Source: Apostichopus parvimensis
Lineage: Eukaryota > Echinodermata > Holothuroidea > Aspidochirotida > Stichopodidae
Direction of reading: 5' to 3'
Length of the DNA: 41,133 nucleotides
Assembly (NCBI GenBank): GCA_000934455.1
Contig: KN890946.1
Coordinates: 4,385 to 45,517 of the forward strand
A program made the position numbers and the translations under genes. The notes beneath the pieces are model-generated. The model was not told the origin of the DNA. It did no database searches and saw nothing but the letters and a program-made list of their open reading frames with translations. Shown piece after piece: positions 12,101-25,091 of the stretch; within the stretch, counting starts at the first letter, position 1; every line of letters begins with the position of its first letter.

Positions 12101-15100
12101 AGAGTACGGTTGTTGTGAGGAGACAGGGAAGTGAACTTTGAAGTAACTTTAGTTTACTTTGCATATTAAATAGTTTCAAAAGAGGTATTGCAATACATAC
12201 ATAACTACTAAATATAACAATGTTTTTAAATTACTGAATTCTACTGAGCTCAAATGACCTATGACCTCCACATACTTAATATGATGTCCTTCAAAGCTTT
12301 CTATAATCTTGACCAATTGCATCACCCTTTGTTAATTTGTCACACACAGGCACATAAACACACAAAGTAACATATGCTTGTCATTACAATAGACACCCCT
12401 CTTGCCTTTGGCAAGGTATCAATTCTGTTCAAGCGAGTCAACGTACAAATAAGTAGCAGATAACATTCTATAGCCATTTGCAACGAAAAGCAAATAGTTT
12501 CACTTACTGGTTAGCTCCCCATTTTGAAATCACTTTTCCAGTTTCTTTATCCAGCGTGAGGACTGTATCGTTCTTAATAGGACCGTCGCTCAGTTTCAAG
12601 TAGTGGAAGGTACGGTCAAATGAGCTGCAAGTTAGAAGTAAAACAAACCATATAAAACAGACGTTAGATTACATCAAAGTGTAATGATAGATAAATAAAC
12701 AGACGAAACTTGAAATACCATGGCTCATAACTCAGATGATCAAAACAGAATTCACACATGATGAGAAACTCAACTGTCTCAAAAACTTCTGACCATTTCC
12801 AGAAAGTATGTAAAAGGGAAAAAAAAAGGTTAAAAAAAAATAATAACAACAAAATTTGCCCCTCGAGAAATTCATAAGCTTCACAATATTATTAGACACC
12901 AAAAGCCTGTTTTTTTGTTGTTTTGAACTGGGTAGAAGATCAGACAACGAGGCGTGAGGCACAGCGTATAAAAAAAAAGCGCGATCACTATTGTGCATAA
13001 TTTCACAATCTTTTTAGCTGCCAATTCTAATAATAACTTGATCTCTATTGTGACCTTTGACCAGGCTCATAATGCCCAAAAAAAAAATTCTCAAATGGTA
13101 CCCAAAAATTTTCAGTAAAGAAGATCAATGTAACTTCTGAGTGGTACACTCTTTAAATTAAACCTAAACTGAGTTATGAAAGTTAGTTTTAGATTGGCTG
13201 AAGCTGAAAGCAGGAAGGGTGTCTGCTCACAACTTCCCAGTGCCTTCCAATAATAAGTTTCCCCGGTTCGAGTCACTACAAAATTAATGTATGTCTTCCA
13301 GTTACAGAGTTGTTGACAATTGACAATTCATAATCATGGATGTTAAATATGAATCTAAGAGACTGACTTCAGTCAGCTTGCGGCTTTGATAAGCCAATGA
13401 GGCTTCTTCGCGAGTTCCTGCTTGCAGGAGGATCTAAAACACATACATACATACTTCTTGGTTACCGCTGTGCAGTGGTGTTTTAACTGAGTCTTCGTTA
13501 GATTCGGAATTTTTGGTTAACGAATTGGAAAATGAGACTACTTCTGTCCTTTCAAATATATCAAGACAACATCGTTCAACATGGCTGTACTGCGATAAAG
13601 ACCGACGGTTCTTTCCCATCAACCCCCCCCCACCCCCCACCTCCCTCATTCTAGAAAGTGAAGCAATAAATGGTTGCATGAATGCCTCTTAATGCTCTGA
13701 ATACTCATCAAAAGAGAAGGGTTGGTATGAACCGGTGTTTATCCAAGATCATCATCATCACACGGATAGGTTTTCAACATGAGCTTCCATTTCCTCCTTA
13801 ACCCTTGGGAAATACTAAGCTACATCAAGCTATCCACTTATGATCAGCAGGTAACAGATGTCAGTTTTAGGCAGCTTGATGAATAGCTTACACCTCCTTC
13901 ACGACGTATCCAGAATGCCTGTGTGAACGTCTGTTTGCATATATTGGTAAAATTTGCATAAATTTGTGGGTAAAAAAGATGGATATGGAAGAACAAATAA
14001 TTTTTTTTATTAAAAACTCACTCTACTTCCCATTTTCTGTCCCCTCTGTGAAAGACTTTGACATTGTCCTGTGAGTCTGTATCCAGGCCTCCTACTTGTC
14101 CTAACGCTAGTCCTGCTGCTACCCAGTTTGGGACTTCATTCAGCACTATGAGACGAAAATTAAACAACAAAAACAACAAGAATAATTTAGCACAAGAGCC
14201 ACAACATCCAAACGTAACAAAATATTCGAGCTCGGCAGCTTATTGAAGTTGGTCGGTATTTTTCGACGAAACCTACTCAAATATCGTTCAAAATTGGAAC
14301 GCCATTGAGGAAAATAAGACACTCGCGAGTATTTTTTTTCTTTTTTCCACCAAATAATGGTTAATGCAATTTGTAATTACTAGTTCCAGTCGGTTCTCAT
14401 CATATCGTTATCCGGACACTTTTTCATCGATAGAAATTAATCGCGATTAAAAAATACAAAACTAATATTTTGAAATCTTACAAATTTATTTCACTATATA
14501 AAAAATTTGACTTGACTGTTCAAGGTTATCCGAAACAGAGAATTTATACCACATAGGACTTGAGAGTACACAGACTAAATCCTCGGTTTGCTCTCTGAAT
14601 TGCAGCTTCAAGCAGTTCCCACGACAACATAACTATTTAAAGTGGTTACGTACCTCTTGCCCCCGAAGGGTCCTCCTCCTCCTCTCCTTCTTCTTCTTCT
14701 TCTCCTTCTGCATCTTTAGATGAGGATACCGGCGTTGTTGCCTTGCCTGTTTCCTCGTGCCCCTCATGTTGGTCGTCGTGACTACCGTCTCCGTCATCAT
14801 CATCGCCGCCTATTCGCTGTATTTGGTCTTGAACATCTGTCTTTAATTTGTCCTCCAACATGTTGATGTCGTCGTCGTCATCGCTCTCCGGTTCTATGGT
14901 GTCGTCGCCACCACCTGACGAGGGCATCTTAGCGGGGGGCGTATCCGTGTCCCAGCCGAGGGGTACATGAGAGAAGAGGTCACTACTTGCCTGTAGGCTG
15001 CAAACCTTGAATGATTCCCCCAAGGCACTGTCCGTGTAGTACATGATGTACAGATTACACATCTCGTCGGTGTGTTTCGACCTGTGCGAGAAATATTACA

Positions 15101-18100
15101 CGGTAATAAAATACATTTCGCGGTTGACCTGTCCACGAAACCTAAAGAGCAAAATAAGATGTTAGGAATCTGCCTTGTTTCCGAAAAAAACGGGTACATC
15201 CCATCTGGGGTAGAGGTAGTTAAAGTTGTGAGAACCTGATGTTCTAATCCAACAGAGTTTTTTTGAAAAAGACAGCAGACAGATAAGATCTTAACACCAA
15301 AATCTACAAAGAGCTTACTGCTTTGATTTATACCTTACAAAGGAAACCATAGCAACATGCAGAGAATACAAACCAACTCACGTGGAAAACTTATGTTTTT
15401 GCAACCATTTTCACAGGCAAAATCACATGTCTTCACATCAGCCTAAAGCATGTCAAAATGTTTGAAAACTTGTGGACTTTGTGATTGGTGACAAAGTGCG
15501 GCAAACCCGCGACGATCCAATCCAAGAACAATACAATGAATATGCGACTTGGACAATTCTCCGGCACGGAAAAAACCCGGCAAATTTTCACATTTTCTCA
15601 GGAAAAATCTTGTGGTAATTCGAGACAAAGGGTACAGACTGGCAACTCTGTGTCGGTGTGTATCAAAATCAAACATTTCCAAACAACATCCCTGTGATTG
15701 CTAACAGATAATGACTGGTTTCCACACATTTTTTAACCTTTGGCACAGGTTTTTTTGTGAGTGATACAGCTAATAACTTCTCTCCTCTTTCAAAAACAAA
15801 ATCTGACGAATAGTCGGATTGAACGATCCCGTGAGTTGGAAGGTGCATATAAATATTATGAGTTGAAAGGTTGCGTAACTAAGAGTACAATGTAGGCAGA
15901 TCAAGAGGAAAGTTAGCATAAAATTCAAATATTTTTGAGACAGAATTTGAAGATCTCACCCAACATGCACTTCATGGTCTGTCTTGGTCCCATCAAAGGT
16001 ACATCTGGTCGCTATGACGTCACCTCTCTGGATTTGGTAAATTTCATCCATCGGGTAGAAAGCCTGGATAATTTAGACGAAGAAAACGATACATGAATTT
16101 CCTCAGTAGTTCTTGAATATATAAATATATATGTATATATATTATAAAGAATATCCATGTGTATTCCAAAAGAAAATATTATTAGACAAAAGCAGAAAAA
16201 TAAGATATGACTCATAATTGACAAATTAGGAGTACTACTGTTGTAGAAAATGTATTGGAAATTTTGGTCGCACTGGGACCTTCGTCAGCGATACTTGGCC
16301 GTGGAATGAAAAGTACTTTCCATTTCCACTGCAAAGAATCATACATTAATGCGGCAGTGATGAACACCGTTGTTATCTAGTAACCGATGAAATAGTCAAC
16401 AAATGAAACATGCAACTACAGCACCTTTCAAACTTTTTTTTAATAAACTTAAGCGCTATCATTAATTCAAATACAGGTGTCTAAAAGTACTGTAGTATCC
16501 ACTTGCATTGTTTGTGAGGTAAATCAATGATACACTTGATAAGAAACGCCAATGTTTAATGTTACAACATCCGGCAAATCGTATAACAGAGAGTTCTAGT
16601 CATTCTGAAATAGAATCGTTCAGAATATGTGGATTATTTGGTGAAACATTGTAAGGAACTTCCTGAAGTAGTTTGTAATAGAAATAAATCCTGTCTTGTA
16701 ATATTTCCTACATGTTTTCTTTTTTGTTCGTTATCTGCAATTCAGAATATAAACTCATTTTTCTATTGTTCTATCTGTTATCAAAATTCACAATCCAACA
16801 GGCTGCTCTTAAATCATATTCAAGTTTTATATAACAGTTTAAATTTCAAAGATATTTCATCCAAAGTTCTAAGAGTCCAGTTTGCATGACAGGACCAGCT
16901 CCGTAATGATATTTTAAAGGCGTGCGGCCATCTGAAAAGTTAACTTTCTGTTGCTTGCAAGTAACGTTTTGTTCGTGTCGCTAAAAAATGCAGACAGTAA
17001 TGAAACGTGATACCTTAATTGTTATCTTTATCTGGACCTGAGATGTCCATCGCTGTATCGTTTGTATACTGTGCTGTGGGTACTGACCGCAGCTGAATGT
17101 ACTGACTGTACACTAGTGTCTAATTACCGACGGTAGCAAGCTGTGTAGGTATTTTCTGGGATCGATGGTGGTGTTTAACACTTCTGTTACACCTCATTTG
17201 AAACTAGGTCAAATTACCGGCATTAGACGTTTCTTTTTGCGCGAGTCATCACACCCTTTAAATAGAATGCTTTCGAGAATTTTAAGCTGCCTTGAGACAA
17301 TCAATGCAGAATGAGAGGCAGGTGGGCAGGTGTGAGGGATGAGGGAGGTTGAGGTACATTTCCCAGCAGACTCTTCATTACCGTTCTGCATGCTCCCCAC
17401 ACATCCTCACCCCAACTGTGTAGATCTTGGCTTTAGAAGTTTCTTCAATCTGCACAGACATGGTAATTACTGTGGCTACCTTTTCTCGAAAGTTTCCGTC
17501 CACGACACCACGACTCACCTGTGGCCATTGAGGATTTCCTTGGGCTATTTCCTCCCATTCGTTATTTCTGATCCTGAAACCAGTTATGACCTTTCCCAGT
17601 CCGTGAGCATGGGTACGAAACCCGAAGGCATAGATAGGCACCGTATCCTTGTATTCGCAGGCAACGTCTGTATGTGAATCTGTCAGGAGGGAAATCATTA
17701 GAAAGGATATTCAAATGATTTAAATTTAAAGAAATTTTTAAAGAGCTTTTCAAAAGTAGTAAATTTTGGCAACGAATCAAGAATCATTTATTTATCCGTC
17801 AATTAAGATGGATTCAGTGATAAATTTTGTAGCAGGATTGTCTTGGGTTTGATCAATTCCTAAGTTTTAGCAATAGTTGACGGTTTTCGGTAATATTGCG
17901 GACAAAATGCAAACCGATTCTTTGACAAAATCCCAGCTTGACATTGCACCAATTTGGAAATGAAAAGGAAGATAATCAATTGGAGGCCTCAAAAATTAAG
18001 GCTATTTACTAAAAAAGACACTTGCATTTTTTCTGCCAGTAGGGAACACAGTGTAAAAATATTTTCAGGTTATTCTCGGCACGGTAGTACAAGGTGCTGG

Positions 18101-21100
18101 GGTTGTGGGGAGACAGGTAAGTGGGGAGTGAAGTAAATATTCAGAACATAAACAAAACATAATACCTTGTGTAGCAATCGTCAGTGAAACATTGCAGGAT
18201 TTCCGTATTAAAGCTAACTACGCAAATCTTACTGGGCCGCTTACATATTAAGCCTGATGTGTAATTCACATATTTCTGGTATAACAATAGTTCATTGTAA
18301 AAACCACTGGATTTGTAGGGACTGATTTGGAAGGAATAACTTTAAAGACTGTCCGTGTTAAGCATTTGATGAAAATGTAAAAGATAACGCTACATCAAAA
18401 TGATACATACTGGGACTGTTCGGATCGACGTGTATGTTCATGCCCACATTGAGAAAGATGCCACCCATATACTTTTGCCTGTGAAAACGAAAGAGAGGAA
18501 GAAAAAACAAATATTTAATTTTTTCATTTTCATTTATTTGGTTTGCCACAAATGTTAACACATGGTAATATTAGGTAAGGTTAAATACATTGTGTGAGAG
18601 AACATGATCTAAAACTAATGTGTAGGCTTGTCTTTTGTATATACTCCCTGTATTGAAAGACACAGAAAGATCATTAAACATATATACTAACATATAGACA
18701 AACAAAAGGGAGATAGAGATTAATTAATTAGTCAACTACAGGACTACAAGACTGTGACTCATTAAAGGGATGCTGTATAGACCCCAACTATAGCACGCTA
18801 TCATGGAAAAGTTTCTAGAGATTACGTAATCGACCCGCCTTGGTCGTAAAATGACCACTTTTTACCAATTAGTCTGCAACGCCTGCCACATATTTTTTCT
18901 TGTATGAGGGTCTTTGTGTGAACACTGAATGATTTACTACACTGTAGACATGAATATATTCCCACACAGTGTTTACACAACTGAAAGCCTAATGGTTTTA
19001 AGAAGCTATTCAGGCTAATTGTAGAGCATGAGGTCGATTTACGACCGTGGCAGGTCGATTACGTAATCACAAAACTTTCCTAGCTATAGCATGATATAAT
19101 TGGAGCCAATAAAACAGATCTTTAAAGCTGCAGCAGTGGCACCTACATGAAAATAACTCTGCTTTACACAATATGTAAAATAAAAACAACTTACTCTTCT
19201 GTTGTGGCTACCAACGTGAGTCCTGAGGAATCCGTGCTACCGTCTGCAAGGGATAGGACACAAAACAAAATTTAATTAACAGAGAGATGCTTAAATAGGA
19301 TTTCCTTTGTTCTTAAGACTTAACTGTAGCCAAAAAATACAAGCTCATAGCTCTACAGCAGAGTTTGAACACCATACTTGTACTAAGAGGAATAGAAAAA
19401 GACATTCAAATCCATTCAAATTTGAATAAAAGGCCAAAAAAAGAAAGTTTTGGGCTAGAAAGGGTTAGGACTGGTTGGAAACCCATTGTAGCCNNNNNNN
19501 NNNNNNNNNNNNNNNNNNNNNNNNNNNNNNNNNNNNNNNNNNNNNNNNNNNNNNNNNNNNNNNNNNNNNNNNNNNNNNNNNNNNNNNNNNNNNNNNNNNN
19601 NNNNNNNNNNNNNNNNNNNNNNNNNNNNNNNNNNNNNNNNNNNNNNNNNNNNNNNNNNNNNNNNNNNNNNNNNNNNNNNNNNNNNNNNNNNNNNNNNNNN
19701 NNNNNNNNNNNNNNNNNNNNNNNNNNNNNNNNNNNNNNNNNNNNNNNNNNNNNNNNNNNNNNNNNNNNNNNNNNNNNNNNNNNNNNNNNNNNNNNNNNNN
19801 NNNNNNNNNNNNNNNNNNNNNNNNNNNNNNNNNNNNNNNNNNNNNNNNNNNNNNNNNNNNNNNNNNNNNNNNNNNNNNNNNNNNNNNNNNNNNNNNNNNN
19901 NNNNNNNNNNNNNNNNNNNNNNNNNNNNNNNNNNNNNNNNNNNNNNNNNNNNNNNNNNNNNNNNNNNNNNNNNNNNNNNNNNNNNNNNNNNNNNNNNNNN
20001 NNNNNNNNNNNNNNNNNNNNNNNNNNNNNNNNNNNNNNNNNNNNNNNNNNNNNNNNNNNNNNNNNNNNNNNNNNNNNNNNNNNNNNNNNNNNNNNNNNNN
20101 NNNNNNNNTTTGGATTTATATCTCTGTCTTTGTTAACGTTTCAACATCAGTCCAGACTAAGGTTGTTCCACTCTCAGATCGGGATCTGTTATGACATGGT
20201 ACCCCACCATCCCCCCACCCCCCAGCCCTCTCCCTCCTGCTGTTTTTTTTTAATAAACCAAGTACCTCGCAGGTAATTACATGGGACCTCCTCATGTCAA
20301 CTTCACCTCTATTTAAACTGCTATCTCCTCTGACATTCCTTTTCTCACCCATACAATTTCTAATTTCACCGTCCTCAATTTCTTGGAATAAGTCTGAAAG
20401 GGGAAATTTTTTGTCAGATTTTAAAATTCAGGGGTGATGCAATAACCTTAAAAGCAAGTGGTAATAGAGGAAGGAAGTTTAGTAATGGTTGGCATCAAAC
20501 ACAGTTGGAGGTTGGAGAAAGTCATTAAATGGTAAACTTCCGTTATCTTTCACCCAGCAAAACTTGTTTTTGTTTTTTTTTGGCAGTAGAAGCCAGATGC
20601 TGGTGCTCTGACAGCTGGAAAACAAATACATGGTAAAATAATGTCAAGCATCAGAGCTAACACATTCTACCACTTTTATCTCTCACAAATCTTGAGTATG
20701 GTAGAAAAATCAAAACTTGTATGGAGTTTACATGCACGGTCGTGCAAATAGTAAAAATGAGAAATTTCGAAATTTAGTAGATGACCACTTTTATTGCAAT
20801 GCATCGTGACATATACATAGTTGCAGCATTTCACTTTTGTGAAGAAAAAAGTTCCACCAGTTAAATCTTTTCAATTGTCACATCTTACTCATCTCAATGT
20901 CAAGAAGAGTTTACAAAGAAAAGAAAAAAAAAGTTCTTAATAAATTCTAGCACATTTTTAGCATTCTCAACTTTTGTGCCAAATTGTTCAAAATGTTTTT
21001 TTTTATTTTATTTTTTTATTAATTTCTTTGGTTTAGAATGCAGTCAAGGAGAGGAAATAAGGAACTACTGAGGGTTACATACTAGTTAGTCCATACAATG

Positions 21101-24100
21101 CCCTTGGAGGCTACGAATGGCATTTACTTTCACAGATTGCAAAACCAAAGCAAAACTTACCAGCAAATGGAGCTGCCGTTGCATAGTGAATCTGCAGGGT
21201 GAGATAATTAACACCAGAATCACCTCCGATGTGGAATCCAACATCTATGTGAAGAAAAAGTTGTAAATTTTTACAGTCCTGTTAAGACACTAATATACTT
21301 ACAACCCCCATAAAAACATAAAATGTTCCAATCCTAACTCCCATGTTTTATCTGACGGTGACTTATTCCTCTTTTCGATTTATTCCGATTACAGGGATTA
21401 GTTCCCCCCCCCCCCACAACAACTTCCCTCACCCTACCGCTGCAACAGTAGTAGTATTCCACCATCAGGACGGCCCTATTTTAATATCCAAGTACTTTAT
21501 GTACTCACCGGGAGGGATGACTGGGGAGTCCGCATCTCTGGCCCATGCAAACAGGATGGCTCGTCCAGCGGTACATTCACCATAGGTACAGCCCCTGTGT
21601 AAGAAAAAATGACGAAGTAACTGTAAGTAGGCTTGTACAGTAGTCTGATTAAAATACTTATGAGGAAGCTTAAAAGCACAATTTCGCTCCGTGAGTACCA
21701 GTACCAGGCTCTAAACCGCATGAAGTATGAGTACAGTACAACTAATCTTACACCTCAGAAGTTTGGTCAATGAGTACAACTATGAGTACAACTAATTTAT
21801 ACCCCGGAAGTTTGGTCAATGAGTACAAGTATAGGTATACCTAATCTTACACCTCAGAGGCTTGTTCAATGAGTACAAGTATGAGTACAACTAATCTTAC
21901 ACCTCAGACAAATTTAAATATAGTACTGACTAACCTATTGTAACCTTCCAGGTAACTGTGATGTACTGATTCACAACCAAACAGTAACATATGATGAACA
22001 AACTTCATGGATGCCTTTGGAATGAAATTAACTATAAATAAAAAAGAGAAATAGACAATGGAATCAGTATCAATTAATGGTTCAAAATATTCAAGAACAT
22101 AAACAAACACATATTTTAACAAGTTTGCAGATGTGTTCTTTCTTTTTTTCCCCTTTCTTTTTCTTCTTCGTTTTTTTCCTGATATATTCAAAACGAGAAT
22201 CTGTCAAAACAAAAGTTGCCTGGGTGAATATGTGAAATGGTTTTATTGGTTGTACTTAATTCACAGCTCATACAAACTAATAAATAGTTTGAAGATGTGC
22301 TTGTTATGATAAAATTTTAACAGATCAAAAGAATCTAAAACAAATTCCCAACCTAAATTCCCAACATAATTAAATCAATCAGCCAATTTAAAAAAATAAA
22401 TGACAGTACACTTCTTTGGATGTTACAGAGAAGCAAAATAACTGTCAGTTAATTTCTGGTACTTCAGCAATGAGTTTTACAAGTCTGAATTTATCCCCCC
22501 CCCCCCATTCTTTTGTTTCTCAATTTACACCAAAGTTCACAAAATCATAATTTTCTTTCTTTGGTCCCAAAATCCTAGTCATCAAATGACACCATTTCTC
22601 CCTTCTCCCTTTGTTTCAAGTATATAATCTCTTGGTCCATTCATCTTCTCCCTTCTGCTTCTTTCCTCTCAGAGTCAGACTTCATCGACCATGCCTGCCG
22701 TTCTTTTCGCACTTTTCATGCGAAAAACGCATCAAAAGTCGAGGTACGTGTTGTGTACGCTAGAACTTGCAGCTAAACTGACTGAATATTGATTACTTAA
22801 TTAAGATCGAATTGGCAACGACCTGCGCGGAGCCAAATGTCACCGCCGACAGAAATTCTGAATACGCAACGCTGCTGTCGAGAAAGATAATTTCTTCTAG
22901 ATTTGGATGTACAGTACTGCATGCACGTGGAAATGGCCAAGTCCACTACCTTCGTAGAGTACAGTAACTCTACGTAATAGCTGGAGTCTGTGGATGAACT
23001 ACTACTTCTACTGTATAAAACTCAACAGAGCATAATGATGAACACGTCAACTGTTAATATGTTACACAAGGGCCTCATCTGACTAGTACAAATCCGACAA
23101 CCGAATTGGAGGGCAAAGACTTATACTGTACAGCACCATTGACATCTTACCAACTGTAATATTATACAAAATTTGATAAATTACTTTTAATTAGTTAAAT
23201 GCTCAGTTGATAATTATTAATTACAATATGTTTGCAACACTGTATCCAAGTCATTTTTTTGTATGATCTTAGAGCTGCACATGACATTTTTAAATGGATA
23301 CTGTATGTTCCGCGATATGTACCGAGAATTGTCTGGAAGTAATTGATAAAGGTTGTATGGCAAAATATGACTATTTTATCAAGAGCATAAACTACCCGGC
23401 TTATTATCACAGTTAGGCATACAGCATACACGTGAGGAATATTTATCCATAAGAAAATACTATGCCATGAACATGGGAATATGTTTCCTATGATATATAT
23501 CCTTTCACAAACAAGAACGATTTCTTCACTATTAATACCTGCGAGTGAGGATGTAGATAATTGAGTGAACTAGCTTGGACTCTCTGATATGGGTTCTATC
23601 TTTATGAATTTGCTCAATTAGTGTATAATTTATCTTGGGGAGGTCTGGGGTGAAGAGGGGAGTAAGAGATGGAAAAAAGGGTAGTGGGAAGAGGGAGTTG
23701 GAAAACAGAACATGGCAGTGAAAGGGCACAAGGACTGCAACACCTCGTTAACAAACTACTGTACTGTATCGGTCCATTGAAGTGTGTATGTGTCATACAG
23801 GAGAAGACAAACAAGGGAAGAATGAAGTACATATATGTGTCCATTGTGTAGCTAATTTTAAGAGATTTTTCGAAAAATGAAACTAACCTTTACACTACCA
23901 CATTATGAGACTGAGGAATTGGCTGTTGTATGTTTTGGATGACAAATATGTGCTAAGGTTATTGCCCTTTTTATTCCCTGTATTATGGCTCTAAGACTTG
24001 TACCCTTTTTTTTGAGGGGGGAGGGGGATCACTGATTTACATCATTGTCTTAAATTTTAAGCTGATATAAAAAATTGAAGAAAAACAAAATCGACATTTT

Positions 24101-25059
24101 GTCAAATGTTTCAAATAAGAAAAGGAAAAAAGAAGCTATGAACAGTACAAACCAAAAATGCAATGTTAGTTTGTAACATTAATGTTACAACAAATCATTC
24201 ATATCTTTAAAGAAGTATGTTACTTTTCAATACAACACACTTCACAGATTGCTTTAGGTAGACTGTAGAAAATTAAATCGGCTAAGATGTTATGTACAGG
24301 TTAATTGTCGGTCCGTTAGAGAACAGGTCTGTTAGTCAGTTATTTGTGGCATTACAAGTACTGTACTTTCTTCACCCACACAATTTTGCAGTTTCCCTCT
24401 GGCCAGAGAGACCAAAAAAAAAAGGACAAAAACAAAGTACAAGTGTTTTCAAGACACAAATTTTTCAGTTTTTCTTTATTTCTTTTTTAAAAGCTAAATT
24501 CAAAATCCACTGCAAAAAGAAACACAGCTAAGTTCCTATAAATACCTGAAGTGTCTGCTACCCATGGGCAATCAACCGAAATTCAAATCGGCTCAGCTTG
24601 AGGGTTTTGCCAATATAAACTTCCTCATGGCATGAATATTTGCCATATAGGAGAGCAAAACACGCGCAGAAATCATAATTTTGAATGGCATTTATCTCCT
24701 ATGGGAAATTGCCACTTTTGATCAAAAGCTTAACACACATATCTTCTTAAACCTTCTGAGAAACTGAATCAGGAGAGACCAAATAGACCCCCCAAAGAAA
24801 ATAGAACGGATCAGGATGAAGTGTTTCGGGGAATAATATACCTGGTATCTTAATACAGTAGCATAAATGGGCAAAATTGCTATAAATATCTAAATTATGC
24901 AACTGACATTCACATGTTAAAAGAAATAATAATTCCTGCTTTTTTACTTATTCACTTCTTTTTATATAAAAAAAAGAAGAATGTTCATACTGTACATCTC
25001 AAATGTAGACACTAATGCATCTTAAAATGTATTCCAAAATCTGATGACTCCCAGCCCCG

Positions 25060-25091
<32 letters not shown>

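Noticed and set aside
13265..13275. tRNA gene suggested by the B box
   Set aside because: No cloverleaf or intact acceptor and anticodon stems; better explained as a SINE head.
17378..17698. 106-codon minus ORF as an intact small gene
   Set aside because: It is PAM exon 8 (17519-17679) with intron sequence at both ends.
19365..20276. 303-codon + strand ORF, and a 239-codon one overlapping it
   Set aside because: Most of their length is undetermined N bases translated as X.
21935..21944. Alternative exon 3 donor GAAG|GTTACA, 9-10 nt upstream of the chosen one
   Set aside because: It leaves one extra base and breaks phase with exon 4, whereas AATAG|GTTAGT keeps the frame.
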